A stretch of 64,000 nucleotides of DNA, taken from the NCBI GenBank assembly GCA_003278125.1, contig QCGX01000001.1:1-64000 (forward strand), written 5' to 3'. Shown piece by piece: positions 53,692 to 61,181 of the stretch. The translations under genes were made by a program, and so were the position numbers. Position 1 is the stretch's first letter. Every line of letters starts with the position of its first letter. The DNA is from Pelagibacteraceae bacterium AG-390-C22 (GTDB lineage: Bacteria; Pseudomonadota; Alphaproteobacteria; Pelagibacterales; Pelagibacteraceae). The notes under the pieces are model-generated. The model ran no database searches. It saw nothing but the letters and a program-made list of their open reading frames with translations, and had not been told where the DNA came from.

Positions 53692-54447
53692 TTATGAGAA
53701 TTGAGATCCAAAATAATGCTCTATCGCTTTTGATGATTTCAATAATTCTCTAGAAGTACCCTCTGCTATTACATTCCCTTCGCTAATTACATAACTTCTA
53801 TCCGTTATATCAAATAAGTTTCTTACATTGTGATCTGTTATAAGCACTGAAGTTCCACTAGATTGTATTTTAAGTATATATTTTTGAATATCTTGAATTA
53901 TTTGTGGATCTAAAGCAGCAAGAGGTTCATCTAGCAGAACTATCTTTGGCTTGTTAATCATCAGTCTAGCTAACATTACTCTACGAACTTCACCTCCTGA
54001 TAATACAGATGCATTTAAACTTCTAAGATGTTGTAAGTTAAATTCGTCTAATAATTTTTCAGTTATTGCTTTTTGTTTTTCACGATCTTTAAAATACAAC
54101 TGGCAAATTCCAAAAATATTATCATATGTCGATAAATTAAAAACGCTTCTCTGTTGAGGAAGATAACCCAGCCCCTCTTTTGATCTTAAATGAATAGGTA
54201 TTTGATCTATAGCTTTATTGCTTAGGTAAATTTTTCCACTTTCAGGATTTTGTTCTCCTATGCACATTGAAAATAATGTGGTTTTACCACAACCATTTGG
54301 CCCTAATACTCCGACACACTCGCCTGGAAAAACTTTAAGTGAAAGCTTTTTTAATATTGGTCTTCCGTCAAAAGATTTACTTATATCTTTTACTTCAAAT
54401 ATGGGTCTATCCTTTTTAAATTTTAAAATTCTAAAACCTTTTTTCAT
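53692..54447 (-). CDS. lptB: LPS export ABC transporter ATP-binding protein LptB
   Basis: The 251-residue ATPase has Walker A GPNGCGKTTL, the Q-loop GYLPQQRSVFNLS with YDNIFGI typical of LptB, signature LSGGEVRRVML and Walker B IVLLDEPLAALDP. It powers lifting of lipopolysaccharide from the inner membrane by LptFG. It overlaps lptC by 4 bases. The lptA gene that normally stands between lptC and lptB is missing. Confidence 0.94.
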   Translation of the reverse strand: MKKGFRILKFKKDRPIFEVKDISKSFDGRPILKKLSLKVFPGECVGVLGPNGCGKTTLFSMCIGEQNPESGKIYLSNKAIDQIPIHLRSKEGLGYLPQQRSVFNLSTYDNIFGICQLYFKDREKQKAITEKLLDEFNLQHLRSLNASVLSGGEVRRVMLARLMINKPKIVLLDEPLAALDPQIIQDIQKYILKIQSSGTSVLITDHNVRNLFDITDRSYVISEGNVIAEGTSRELLKSSKAIEHYFGSQFS

Positions 54448-55031
54448 TTTAAATTTACATTCGCATTTATTTTTCCATTACTAAAAGAAGTAATGTCTAG
54501 CTTCTGACTTGTTATATCAAATAATAATTTGTCTGCAATCAGGTTTCCTTGGATATCGTTAATTCTTACATTCTCATAAATACTTAAAAAACTTTCACTA
54601 TTTGAATATTCGGCTTTTTCTGCAAAAAGTTCACTATTCATGTAATTTGCTTTTACATTTTGCTCGAACTTCATATCAAGAGTTTTGTTATTATAAATAC
54701 CGTTATCTGCTTTGACATAAAGAATGGTGCCATCTTTAAAATAGAAAGTTGCATCTACAACTCTCATGTAAACAATTTCTGGATTTAATTCGTCAAAATA
54801 AGCCTCTTCAGATTTTAATGAATATCTGTTTCCTTGGAGATCAAAACCTGAGTACTCTATGTTAAAAAATAAATCTCTCTCCTGAGAAATATCTTTTTTT
54901 GTCTTTTTTTGTGAAATTGTCTCTGGTTCTATTTTTATTTCTTTGTTGTAATAAGTTAGATAAATTATTAGGAGTCCAAAAAAAAGTAAAAAAAATTGTA
55001 TTAAACGTAGTTTTTTTTTTCTATCAATCAT
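54444..55031 (-). CDS. lptC: LPS export system protein LptC
   Basis: The 195-residue protein has a short cytoplasmic tail, one membrane helix at about 10-26 and a periplasmic jellyroll with DLQGNRYSLKSEEAYFDE and DGTILYVKADNGIYNNKTLDMKFEQNV. This matches LptC, which passes LPS from LptBFG to the periplasmic bridge. It overlaps kdsD by 4 bases and lptB by 4. The latter part repeats the beta-strand pattern of the LptA/OstA fold, as expected for the shared architecture. Confidence 0.88.
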   Translation of the reverse strand: MIDRKKKLRLIQFFLLFFGLLIIYLTYYNKEIKIEPETISQKKTKKDISQERDLFFNIEYSGFDLQGNRYSLKSEEAYFDELNPEIVYMRVVDATFYFKDGTILYVKADNGIYNNKTLDMKFEQNVKANYMNSELFAEKAEYSNSESFLSIYENVRINDIQGNLIADKLLFDITSQKLDITSFSNGKINANVNLK

Positions 55032-56008
55032 TTTAAACCATATTGTAAGAGAAAGTGTATATGAATGATTCCTTTTAATTTAACTTTATTTTTTTTCTTA
55101 TAATCTTTATCTGAAACCACAAGTAAGCTAGTTATTTTTTTCTCATTCATTATTGCAAGTGCTTTAGATGCGGGCATACTTTCATTTATCATCAAAGGTT
55201 TTTTTGTCATAAATTTAGTGAGATCTTTTGTTTTTGCCATAAATTTAATTTCTCTTCTTATATCTCCATCGGTAACCAAACCAACTATATTTTTATTTTT
55301 TAGTATCACCACTATTCCAAGTTTTTTTTGGTTAATGATTTTTAAAGCGTCATTTAGTTTCTTGTTAAAATTTATTATAGGAAGCTTGGTGCCAGTAACC
55401 ATAATATCTTTTGCTAAAAGTAAAGCACCACCAATATTTCCTCCGGGATGAAAGATTTTAAATTTTTCTTTAGAAAACTTTCTTTTATGCATGACCGTTG
55501 TAGCCAAACAATCTCCTAACAACATGGTAATTGAAGTACTTGAAGTTGGAACCATTCCAGTTACATCTGCTTCTTTTACTTTTGGTAATAAAATTTTTAT
55601 GTCACTTGCTTTCAAAAGAAGGCTGTTAGGTTTTGAAGCTACTCCTATAATTTTTATTCTAAAACGATTAGCATATTTAAGCATGTTCGTTAGCTCTGAA
55701 GTGTTTCCTGAATAAGAAAAAATAATTAAAATATCTCTTTTTTCTATTTGACCCATGTCTCCATGTAAGGCTTGAGCAGGATCACAAAAGAAACTTGGTA
55801 TCCCAACACTTGAAAAAGTTGCTGAAATTTTTCTAGCAATTAGACCCGATTTACCTATACCAGCAAAAACAACTTTACCTTTACAATTTAGAATTAAGTC
55901 GATTGCTTTGACAAAAGAATTATTAAAAACTTTATTAATTTTTTTTAATTCTGTAATTTGTATATTTGCAGTTTTTTTAGCTAAATTTATGTAGTTTTTT
56001 TTATTCAT
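55028..56008 (-). CDS. kdsD: arabinose-5-phosphate isomerase (KdsD/KpsF)
   Basis: The 326-residue protein comprises a SIS sugar-isomerase domain (VVFAGIGKSGLIARKI, FSYSGNTSELTNML, PTSSTSITMLLGDCLA) and two C-terminal CBS domains from about 205. It makes D-arabinose 5-phosphate, the precursor of Kdo in LPS. It stands upstream of the lpt genes, so precursor formation and LPS export share a transcript. Its ATG overlaps the RNase D-like stop by one base. Confidence 0.94.
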   Translation of the reverse strand: MNKKNYINLAKKTANIQITELKKINKVFNNSFVKAIDLILNCKGKVVFAGIGKSGLIARKISATFSSVGIPSFFCDPAQALHGDMGQIEKRDILIIFSYSGNTSELTNMLKYANRFRIKIIGVASKPNSLLLKASDIKILLPKVKEADVTGMVPTSSTSITMLLGDCLATTVMHKRKFSKEKFKIFHPGGNIGGALLLAKDIMVTGTKLPIINFNKKLNDALKIINQKKLGIVVILKNKNIVGLVTDGDIRREIKFMAKTKDLTKFMTKKPLMINESMPASKALAIMNEKKITSLLVVSDKDYKKKNKVKLKGIIHIHFLLQYGLK

Positions 56009-56631
56009 TAATGTTCAAAAATATCAAATTTAAATCCATTTTGATCAAGTTCAACTCTTGTATTTAAAAAAGTTATACAACTTTTAAATAAATCCATTCG
56101 GTTTTCTCTGATTAACATTTTTTCTAATTCTGATTTAATTTTGTGTAAATAAATTACATCATTAGCAGCATACTCTAATTGTTTGTCTGAAAGGTCGTTG
56201 ATATCTTTGTTCCAATCACTACTGCCTTGTCGTTTGTCTAAATTTTTGTTGCAAAATTCTTGAGCAAGATTTTTTAAACCGTGAGCATCAGTGTAAGTTC
56301 TCACAATTTTTGATGCTATTTTAGTATCAAAAATATTTTTCATTTTGCATTTTAAAAAAAATTCTAGTGCACTTTTATCGAATCTTAAAAAGTGACCAAT
56401 TTTAAGAATTTTATCATTTTCTAAGACGGAAACTAAATTTGGAGCTTTGTAAGTTTTTTTATTTGGCTGAATAATATAAACGTTTTCTTTTTCATCACAA
56501 ATTTGAATGAGACTTAATTTATCTCTTTCAGGGATTTGTAGGCCAGTAGCTTCTGTATCTATTGCAATACTATTTTTAAATGAATTGGCTATCTCTGAAG
56601 TTATGTCCTCTTTAATCTTAATTATTTTCAT
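56008..56631 (-). CDS. single-domain RNase D-like 3'-5' exonuclease
   Basis: The 207-residue DEDDy exonuclease has the metal ligands in SIAIDTEATGL, GHFLRFDKSALEFF and YAANDVIYL. The C-terminal HRDC domains of full-length RNase D are missing, as in the short family found in many alphaproteobacteria. Roles in tRNA 3'-end trimming or DNA repair are possible. It opens the 13-gene minus-strand run and is divergent from the epimerase gene, 18 bases away. Confidence 0.9.
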   Translation of the reverse strand: MKIIKIKEDITSEIANSFKNSIAIDTEATGLQIPERDKLSLIQICDEKENVYIIQPNKKTYKAPNLVSVLENDKILKIGHFLRFDKSALEFFLKCKMKNIFDTKIASKIVRTYTDAHGLKNLAQEFCNKNLDKRQGSSDWNKDINDLSDKQLEYAANDVIYLHKIKSELEKMLIRENRMDLFKSCITFLNTRVELDQNGFKFDIFEH

Positions 56632-56649
56632 ATATAGTTTCTAAATATC

Positions 56650-57594
56650 ATGAAAAATCAAATTTGCACAATTTTAGGTGGTGGAGGTTTTATAGGAAGA
56701 TATCTTGTTCGAAATTTGACCAAGAAAAACTACAGATGCATCATATCTACAAGAAATGCTTTTCAAAAAGGTTATTTAAAGACCCAAGCCACTCCTGGAT
56801 CTATAGAGTTGATTAATTGGAATTCCAATAATTTTGACGAATTAAAAGAATCAATAAAGAATTCAGATGTTGTCATTAACTTAATCGGGATTCTTTATGA
56901 AACGAGAAAACAAAAATTTATGAATATTCATGCAGGTATACCTGAGGCAGTTGCAAAAATATGCGCTCAATCAGATGTTAAAAAATTCATTCAAGTAAGC
57001 GCAATAGGTGCGAGTGAAAATTCAAAATCTTTATATCAAAGATCTAAATTTCAAGGAGAAGTTAATGCGCTTACAAATTTTAAAAATACTGTAATTATTA
57101 GACCGAGCGTTGTTTGTGGGACAGAAGATAATTTTACAAATTTGTTTTCTAAGTTAAGCATTCTACCCATAATACCAGTTGTTAAGATGAATTATAAATT
57201 TCAACCTATATTAGTTTCAGATGTAGCAGATACAATTGTTAAAGCAATTGAAGCAAAAGATAATCATGGAAAAATTTATGAAATAGGAGGACCACAAGTG
57301 ATTAGCTTTGGCGATATGGTTAAATCAATTATGAAAACGCTCAATAAAAAAAGATTTGTAGTTGAGATGCCAATGCCACTAGCTAAAACTCAAAGCGTAC
57401 TCATGAGCATGCTTCCTATTCCTCCAATGTTAACGATTGATCAATGTAAAATATTATCTGAAGCAGATAATATCGTTTCAAATAATCATTTAACTTTAGA
57501 AGACCTAAACGTAAAACCATCTGACGTTGAGGAAGCTATGAAAAAATGGTTGTGGAGATATAGAGATGGCGGACAGTTTGCAAAAGTACAATGA
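56650..57594 (+). CDS. NAD(P)-binding epimerase of the complex I NDUFA9 type
   Basis: The 314-residue short-chain dehydrogenase-like protein has GGGGFIGRYLVRNL as its Rossmann motif, and continues with VINLIGILYE and a YQRSKFQGE in place of the YxxxK motif. The late MPMPLAKTQSVLMSMLPIPPMLTIDQCKIL resembles bacterial homologues of the mitochondrial complex I accessory subunit NDUFA9. It probably assists complex I or isoprenoid/quinone-related chemistry; function in bacteria is not settled. It overlaps the SMR-like gene by 4 bases. Confidence 0.82.
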   Translation: MKNQICTILGGGGFIGRYLVRNLTKKNYRCIISTRNAFQKGYLKTQATPGSIELINWNSNNFDELKESIKNSDVVINLIGILYETRKQKFMNIHAGIPEAVAKICAQSDVKKFIQVSAIGASENSKSLYQRSKFQGEVNALTNFKNTVIIRPSVVCGTEDNFTNLFSKLSILPIIPVVKMNYKFQPILVSDVADTIVKAIEAKDNHGKIYEIGGPQVISFGDMVKSIMKTLNKKRFVVEMPMPLAKTQSVLMSMLPIPPMLTIDQCKILSEADNIVSNNHLTLEDLNVKPSDVEEAMKKWLWRYRDGGQFAKVQ

Positions 57595-57935
57595 AAAGTA
57601 TTAGTTTATTATCAGGTTATATTTTTTTAATTTTAGCAACTATAACTGGTATTACTTCAAACAGTTTTTTAAAAACTACAGAAGGGTTTACTAAACTTGG
57701 ACCAACTCTCTTTTGTATAGCCAATATGACCGTATGTATATTCTGTCTCTCAAAAGCTATGAGCGTTATCCCTGTGGGTTTTACCTATGCAACTTATGGA
57801 GCTCTTACAATTACAGCGGTAACTTTGTTTGGGATTTTAAAATACAATCAATCACCAAATATTTACGGCACTTTAGGTTTAATTTTAATTGTTTCAGGGG
57901 TTATACTTCTAAACCTTTTTGGTAAATTAAAATAA
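57591..57935 (+). CDS. SMR-family small membrane protein lacking the canonical Glu
   Basis: The 114-residue protein has four helices and aligns along its length with EmrE (for example TTEGFTKL with SEGFTRL and IPVGFTYA with IPTGIAYA). The proton- and drug-binding Glu14 of EmrE falls on Gly20 and Trp63 on Tyr69. A standard proton-coupled antiport mechanism is therefore unlikely. It may be a flippase-like or paired SMR protein. It overlaps the epimerase gene, and a hairpin terminator follows at once. Confidence 0.8.
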   Translation: MKSISLLSGYIFLILATITGITSNSFLKTTEGFTKLGPTLFCIANMTVCIFCLSKAMSVIPVGFTYATYGALTITAVTLFGILKYNQSPNIYGTLGLILIVSGVILLNLFGKLK

Positions 57936-57936
57936 A

Positions 57937-57961
57937 CCCCTGATTTTTTTTAAATCAGGGG
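57937..57961. terminator. bidirectional hairpin terminator
   Basis: CCCCTGATTT pairs with AAATCAGGGG across a 5-base T loop, directly after the SMR-like stop at 57935. It separates the plus-strand epimerase-SMR pair from the convergent small coiled-coil gene at 57981-58178. Confidence 0.75.
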
Positions 57962-57980
57962 CATTTAATTTCTTTATAAA

Positions 57981-58178
57981 CTAATTATTTAAAGATGCTG
58001 CGATAGGTTCTTTATTTTTGCTAGCTCTTTTCTCAGCAATTTTTTTCTCGATACTAGCTATCTTCAGATCAATCTTTGATAGTTTTTTTTGTTTAGTGCT
58101 TATCTTATTTTTAAGCTTATCGATGGATCTTTGTATTTTTTTTTTCTTCTTTTCGTTTTTTTTTAATTTTTTTTTCAT
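57981..58178 (-). CDS. 65-residue Lys-rich coiled-coil protein
   Basis: The product starts MKKKLKKNEKKKKKIQRSIDKL and forms a continuous, highly basic helix with heptad-like Ile/Leu spacing (LKNKISTKQKKLSKIDLKI, then ASIEKKIAEK) up to a short C-terminal tail IAASLNN. A strong GGAGG lies seven bases before the ATG, better than most genes here, which supports real and high expression. No family recognised. A nucleoid- or RNA-associated role is possible but inferred only from charge. Confidence 0.65.
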   Translation of the reverse strand: MKKKLKKNEKKKKKIQRSIDKLKNKISTKQKKLSKIDLKIASIEKKIAEKRASKNKEPIAASLNN

Positions 58179-58281
58179 AATGTTCCTCCAAAAAAAATAA
58201 TTCTAAAATAATTAAAAAAATTTTTCAAATGAAATTTAAAAAACCTTTTAAACTTAAAGTAGAAAAAAAATTTATATTATC

Positions 58282-59178
58282 TTACGGAACTAATAAATTT
58301 ATAAATCTGTCTGTTTTTTGGATTTCAAGACTGTTTACGTACCCACAATTTTCACCATCAACCTGAGATAGAACTTTATTGTTAACACCATTTACTTTTA
58401 ATCTGTCCAGTTCTTTTTTGATGACACTTTTTGCAGGAGTTAAGTCACCTTTAGTTAAAATCAACCAAACATAATAAAGCAATTTTATTCTGGTTAGGTC
58501 CTTGAATATGTAAGCCACTATCTTGTTTTCAAATATATTTGTATCGTTTGTAATAGAATGGGGTCCAGCATAGTATTTTGAATTAGTGCATAAAATCCAA
58601 TCAGCCATAATTTTTTCATTATCTACCTCTACTTCCATTTTATTATTTTTTAAAAATAAAAAATGCTGAAAACTTTTTAAAGCGAAAATTACTTTTCCGA
58701 GATACTTTTTAATATTAGTATTTATGGACTCAACAATTTTAGAGTCAAAACCTATACCGGCCATCAAGAAAAAATACTTATCATTTATTTTTGCTAATGA
58801 AATTTTCTTATGATTATCTGATACGAGGACATTATAAATCTCCTCCGCCTTTTTCTTAATTTGAGTTTCTATTTGTAGAATATTTGCAGTGCCTGCAGGT
58901 ATATATCCAACTAATTTGTCTTTTAAATTATCACTTTTAAACATTTCATTGATACCGAAGCAAACACTTCCATCACCGCCAGCAATTACTAACCGATCAA
59001 ATTGTTTATTAGATAATTCTTTAAACACTTTTCTCGCATGTTCTTCACTTTGAGTTTTAAAAAGATCTACAATGTGATTTTTTTCTAGAAGATAAATGAC
59101 CTCATTAATTAACTTAAGTTTTCTACCACCTGCTGCATTGGCGTTAAATATAACTGCAAAATATAGTTTTTTACTCAT
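58282..59178 (-). CDS. diacylglycerol kinase / YegS-type lipid kinase
   Basis: The 298-residue protein has the DAGK catalytic motif AGGDGSVCFGINEM near residue 68 and an early NANAAGGRKLK, plus PAGTANILQIE, characteristic of DagK/YegS lipid kinases. It would phosphorylate diacylglycerol to phosphatidic acid. It is divergent from the phospholipase C gene, whose product releases diacylglycerol, so the two may control the fate of the same pool: return to phospholipid or conversion to glycolipid. Confidence 0.85.
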   Translation of the reverse strand: MSKKLYFAVIFNANAAGGRKLKLINEVIYLLEKNHIVDLFKTQSEEHARKVFKELSNKQFDRLVIAGGDGSVCFGINEMFKSDNLKDKLVGYIPAGTANILQIETQIKKKAEEIYNVLVSDNHKKISLAKINDKYFFLMAGIGFDSKIVESINTNIKKYLGKVIFALKSFQHFLFLKNNKMEVEVDNEKIMADWILCTNSKYYAGPHSITNDTNIFENKIVAYIFKDLTRIKLLYYVWLILTKGDLTPAKSVIKKELDRLKVNGVNNKVLSQVDGENCGYVNSLEIQKTDRFINLLVP

Positions 59179-59190
59179 TTTTTAATAAAT

Positions 59191-59208
59191 CTGTAACATA
59201 TTTATGAT
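59191..59208 (+). promoter_or_regulatory. candidate Pho box upstream of plcP
   Basis: CTGTAAC at 59191-59197 is a strong half-site and, after four bases (ATAT), TTATGAT at 59202-59208 is a weaker second half. The half-site is nearly identical to that before pstS. An extended -10-like TGTACTAG is near 59215. Regulation by PhoB is expected for plcP in SAR11 and rhizobia. Confidence 0.4.
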
Positions 59209-59242
59209 TCTACTTGTACTAGAGATTCGTTTTATAAAAAAT

Positions 59243-60058
59243 ATGGAAAAAATTCAAACTAAATCTAAAGGTAAAATTTTAAATTTTAAAAGTATCTTTA
59301 TTAGTGATGTTCATCTTGGTCATAGAAAAAGTTCTGCTAATAAACTTTTAGAATTTTACAAACATTCTAGATCTGAGAATTTATATTTAGTTGGAGATAT
59401 TATTGATATCTGGGCTTTAAAAACTAAATTTTACTGGCCTCAAGAACATAATGATGTGATTCAAAAAACATTAAGAAAAGCAAGACATGGAACAAAAGTA
59501 AAATATATCGTTGGAAATCACGATGATGTCTTTAGAAAATTTTTACCATTACATTTTGGTGATATTGAAGTTGTAAATAGAGCTATACACGTAACTTCAG
59601 ATAATAAAAAGTATATCGTTGTTCACGGTGACGCCTGGGATGGAGTAATGAAATATGCTCCATGGTTGTCAAAAGTAGGTGCTATAGCCTATAGTTTTTT
59701 ACTTGAATTTAATCTTGTTATCAATTTTTTTAGAAGATTATTCAAAAAAGGTAATTGGTCGTTAGCAAAATATTTAAAACACAAAGTAAAAAATGCAGTG
59801 AAATATATAGGTGATTATGAAAAAACTTTAGCAAGTTATGCCAAAAGAAAAAACGCTGATGGAATAATTTGTGGTCATATCCATCATTCTGCTGATCAAG
59901 TTTTAGATGGCGTGAGATATCTAAATTGTGGTGATTGGGTTGAAGGTGCGACTTTCTTAGTGGAACATTTTGATGGTCGTATGGAAGTCATTGACTGGGA
60001 TAAAATCAGAGGTGATGTTGTTGATTACGAGCCATATTTAAAAGTGGTTAATAAATAA
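59243..60058 (+). CDS. plcP: PlcP-type metallophosphoesterase (phospholipase C, LpxH-like fold)
   Basis: The 271-residue binuclear metallophosphoesterase has the motifs FISDVHLGH, VGDIIDIW, VGNHDD, VVHGDAWD and GHIHHSA. The family is often labelled UDP-2,3-diacylglucosamine hydrolase-like, but alphaproteobacterial members next to a glycosyltransferase are PlcP, which removes the phospholipid head group during phosphate starvation. The ATG at 59243 is chosen over 59204 because the earlier codon lies inside the candidate Pho box. It is followed by the glycosyltransferase after 3 bases. Confidence 0.87.
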   Translation: MEKIQTKSKGKILNFKSIFISDVHLGHRKSSANKLLEFYKHSRSENLYLVGDIIDIWALKTKFYWPQEHNDVIQKTLRKARHGTKVKYIVGNHDDVFRKFLPLHFGDIEVVNRAIHVTSDNKKYIVVHGDAWDGVMKYAPWLSKVGAIAYSFLLEFNLVINFFRRLFKKGNWSLAKYLKHKVKNAVKYIGDYEKTLASYAKRKNADGIICGHIHHSADQVLDGVRYLNCGDWVEGATFLVEHFDGRMEVIDWDKIRGDVVDYEPYLKVVNK

Positions 60059-60061
60059 TCC

Positions 60062-61093
60062 ATGAGAATATTAATAGTCACAGGAGCTTGCAAAGAACAG
60101 GTAATAAATGGTGTAGTGAGGACTCTTGAACAATTAAAAGATGAATTAAAAAAACTTGGGCATACAGTTAGCTTTATAACTCCGGTAAACTTTTTGACTG
60201 TTCCGTTGCCCAAATATAATGATATTAAAATTGCTATAAATGTATGGCCTAAAGTTGGAAGAATGATTCAAAAAGAGTTAGAATTTGCTAAAAAAAATAA
60301 AGAAAAATTAGTTATCCATATAGCCACAGAAGATACGCTGGGATACTTTGCAAGAAGATATTGTTTAAAAAATAATTTAAAATTTACAACCAGTTACCAC
60401 ACGTCTTTCGATAAATATATTAAGCTTTACGCACCTTTTATACCTATTAAAATACCTCAAAAATTTCTCAAAAACTTTCATTCAGCCGCTCACAAAACGT
60501 TAGTAACTACAAAATCAATGAAAGAGGATTTAAAAAAAATTGGTTTTGATCCAGAAAAACTAGCTGTTTGGACAAGAGGAGCTAATCATGGGGCATTTAA
60601 AAACCCGAAGCGTCTCAATTTACAATATAAAAGACCTATTTGGTTATATGTAGGTAGAGTTTCTATTGAGAAAAATATTAGAGCTTTTCTTAAACTTGAT
60701 CTAGAAGGTACTAAAATTGTAGTAGGAAAGGGGCCAGATTTAAATGAATTAAAACAAGAATTTCCTAATGTTATTTTTAAAGGTGAGAAAACAAATGGTG
60801 AGTTAGCATCTTACTTTGCATCAGCAGATGTTTTTGTAATGCCGAGCTTAACAGACACTTTTGGCATAGTTATTATTGAAGGTTTACAATGCGGAACACC
60901 TGTTGCAGCCTATCCAGTTACAGGTCCAAAAGATATTTTAGAGGGAACAAATGGTGGTGTTTTAAACAAAGATTTAAAAGTAGCCGCGCTAGAAGCTTTA
61001 AAATTAAATAGAGACGACTGTAAAGAAATAGCTAAAAAATATACCTGGGAGAACTGCGCTAAAATATTTTTAGCTAACACCGCACCTAATTAA
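60062..61093 (+). CDS. agt: glycosyltransferase family 4 (Agt-type diacylglycerol glycosyltransferase)
   Basis: The 343-residue GT-B enzyme has the N-terminal NGVVRTLEQLKDELKKLGH loop, TSYHTSFDKYIKLYAP and the C-terminal nucleotide-sugar site SLTDTFGIVIIEGLQCGTPVAAYPVTGP. This layout is that of the alphaproteobacterial Agt/MgtA-like enzymes that add a sugar to diacylglycerol. It uses the product of PlcP, encoded directly upstream, to make glycolipids that replace phospholipids. The sugar (glucose, mannose or glucuronate) cannot be read from sequence. Confidence 0.85.
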   Translation: MRILIVTGACKEQVINGVVRTLEQLKDELKKLGHTVSFITPVNFLTVPLPKYNDIKIAINVWPKVGRMIQKELEFAKKNKEKLVIHIATEDTLGYFARRYCLKNNLKFTTSYHTSFDKYIKLYAPFIPIKIPQKFLKNFHSAAHKTLVTTKSMKEDLKKIGFDPEKLAVWTRGANHGAFKNPKRLNLQYKRPIWLYVGRVSIEKNIRAFLKLDLEGTKIVVGKGPDLNELKQEFPNVIFKGEKTNGELASYFASADVFVMPSLTDTFGIVIIEGLQCGTPVAAYPVTGPKDILEGTNGGVLNKDLKVAALEALKLNRDDCKEIAKKYTWENCAKIFLANTAPN

Positions 61094-61181
61094 CCCCTAT
61101 ATTTTGCATAATTCAAAGTTTAAGTTATAATTCATATTTATATGGAGCAATTCTTATAAATACTTTAGAAAAACTTAAATT

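Noticed and set aside
57713-57925. Second plus-strand frame inside the SMR-like gene
   Set aside because: It overlaps the SMR frame fully and its product has no coherent features.
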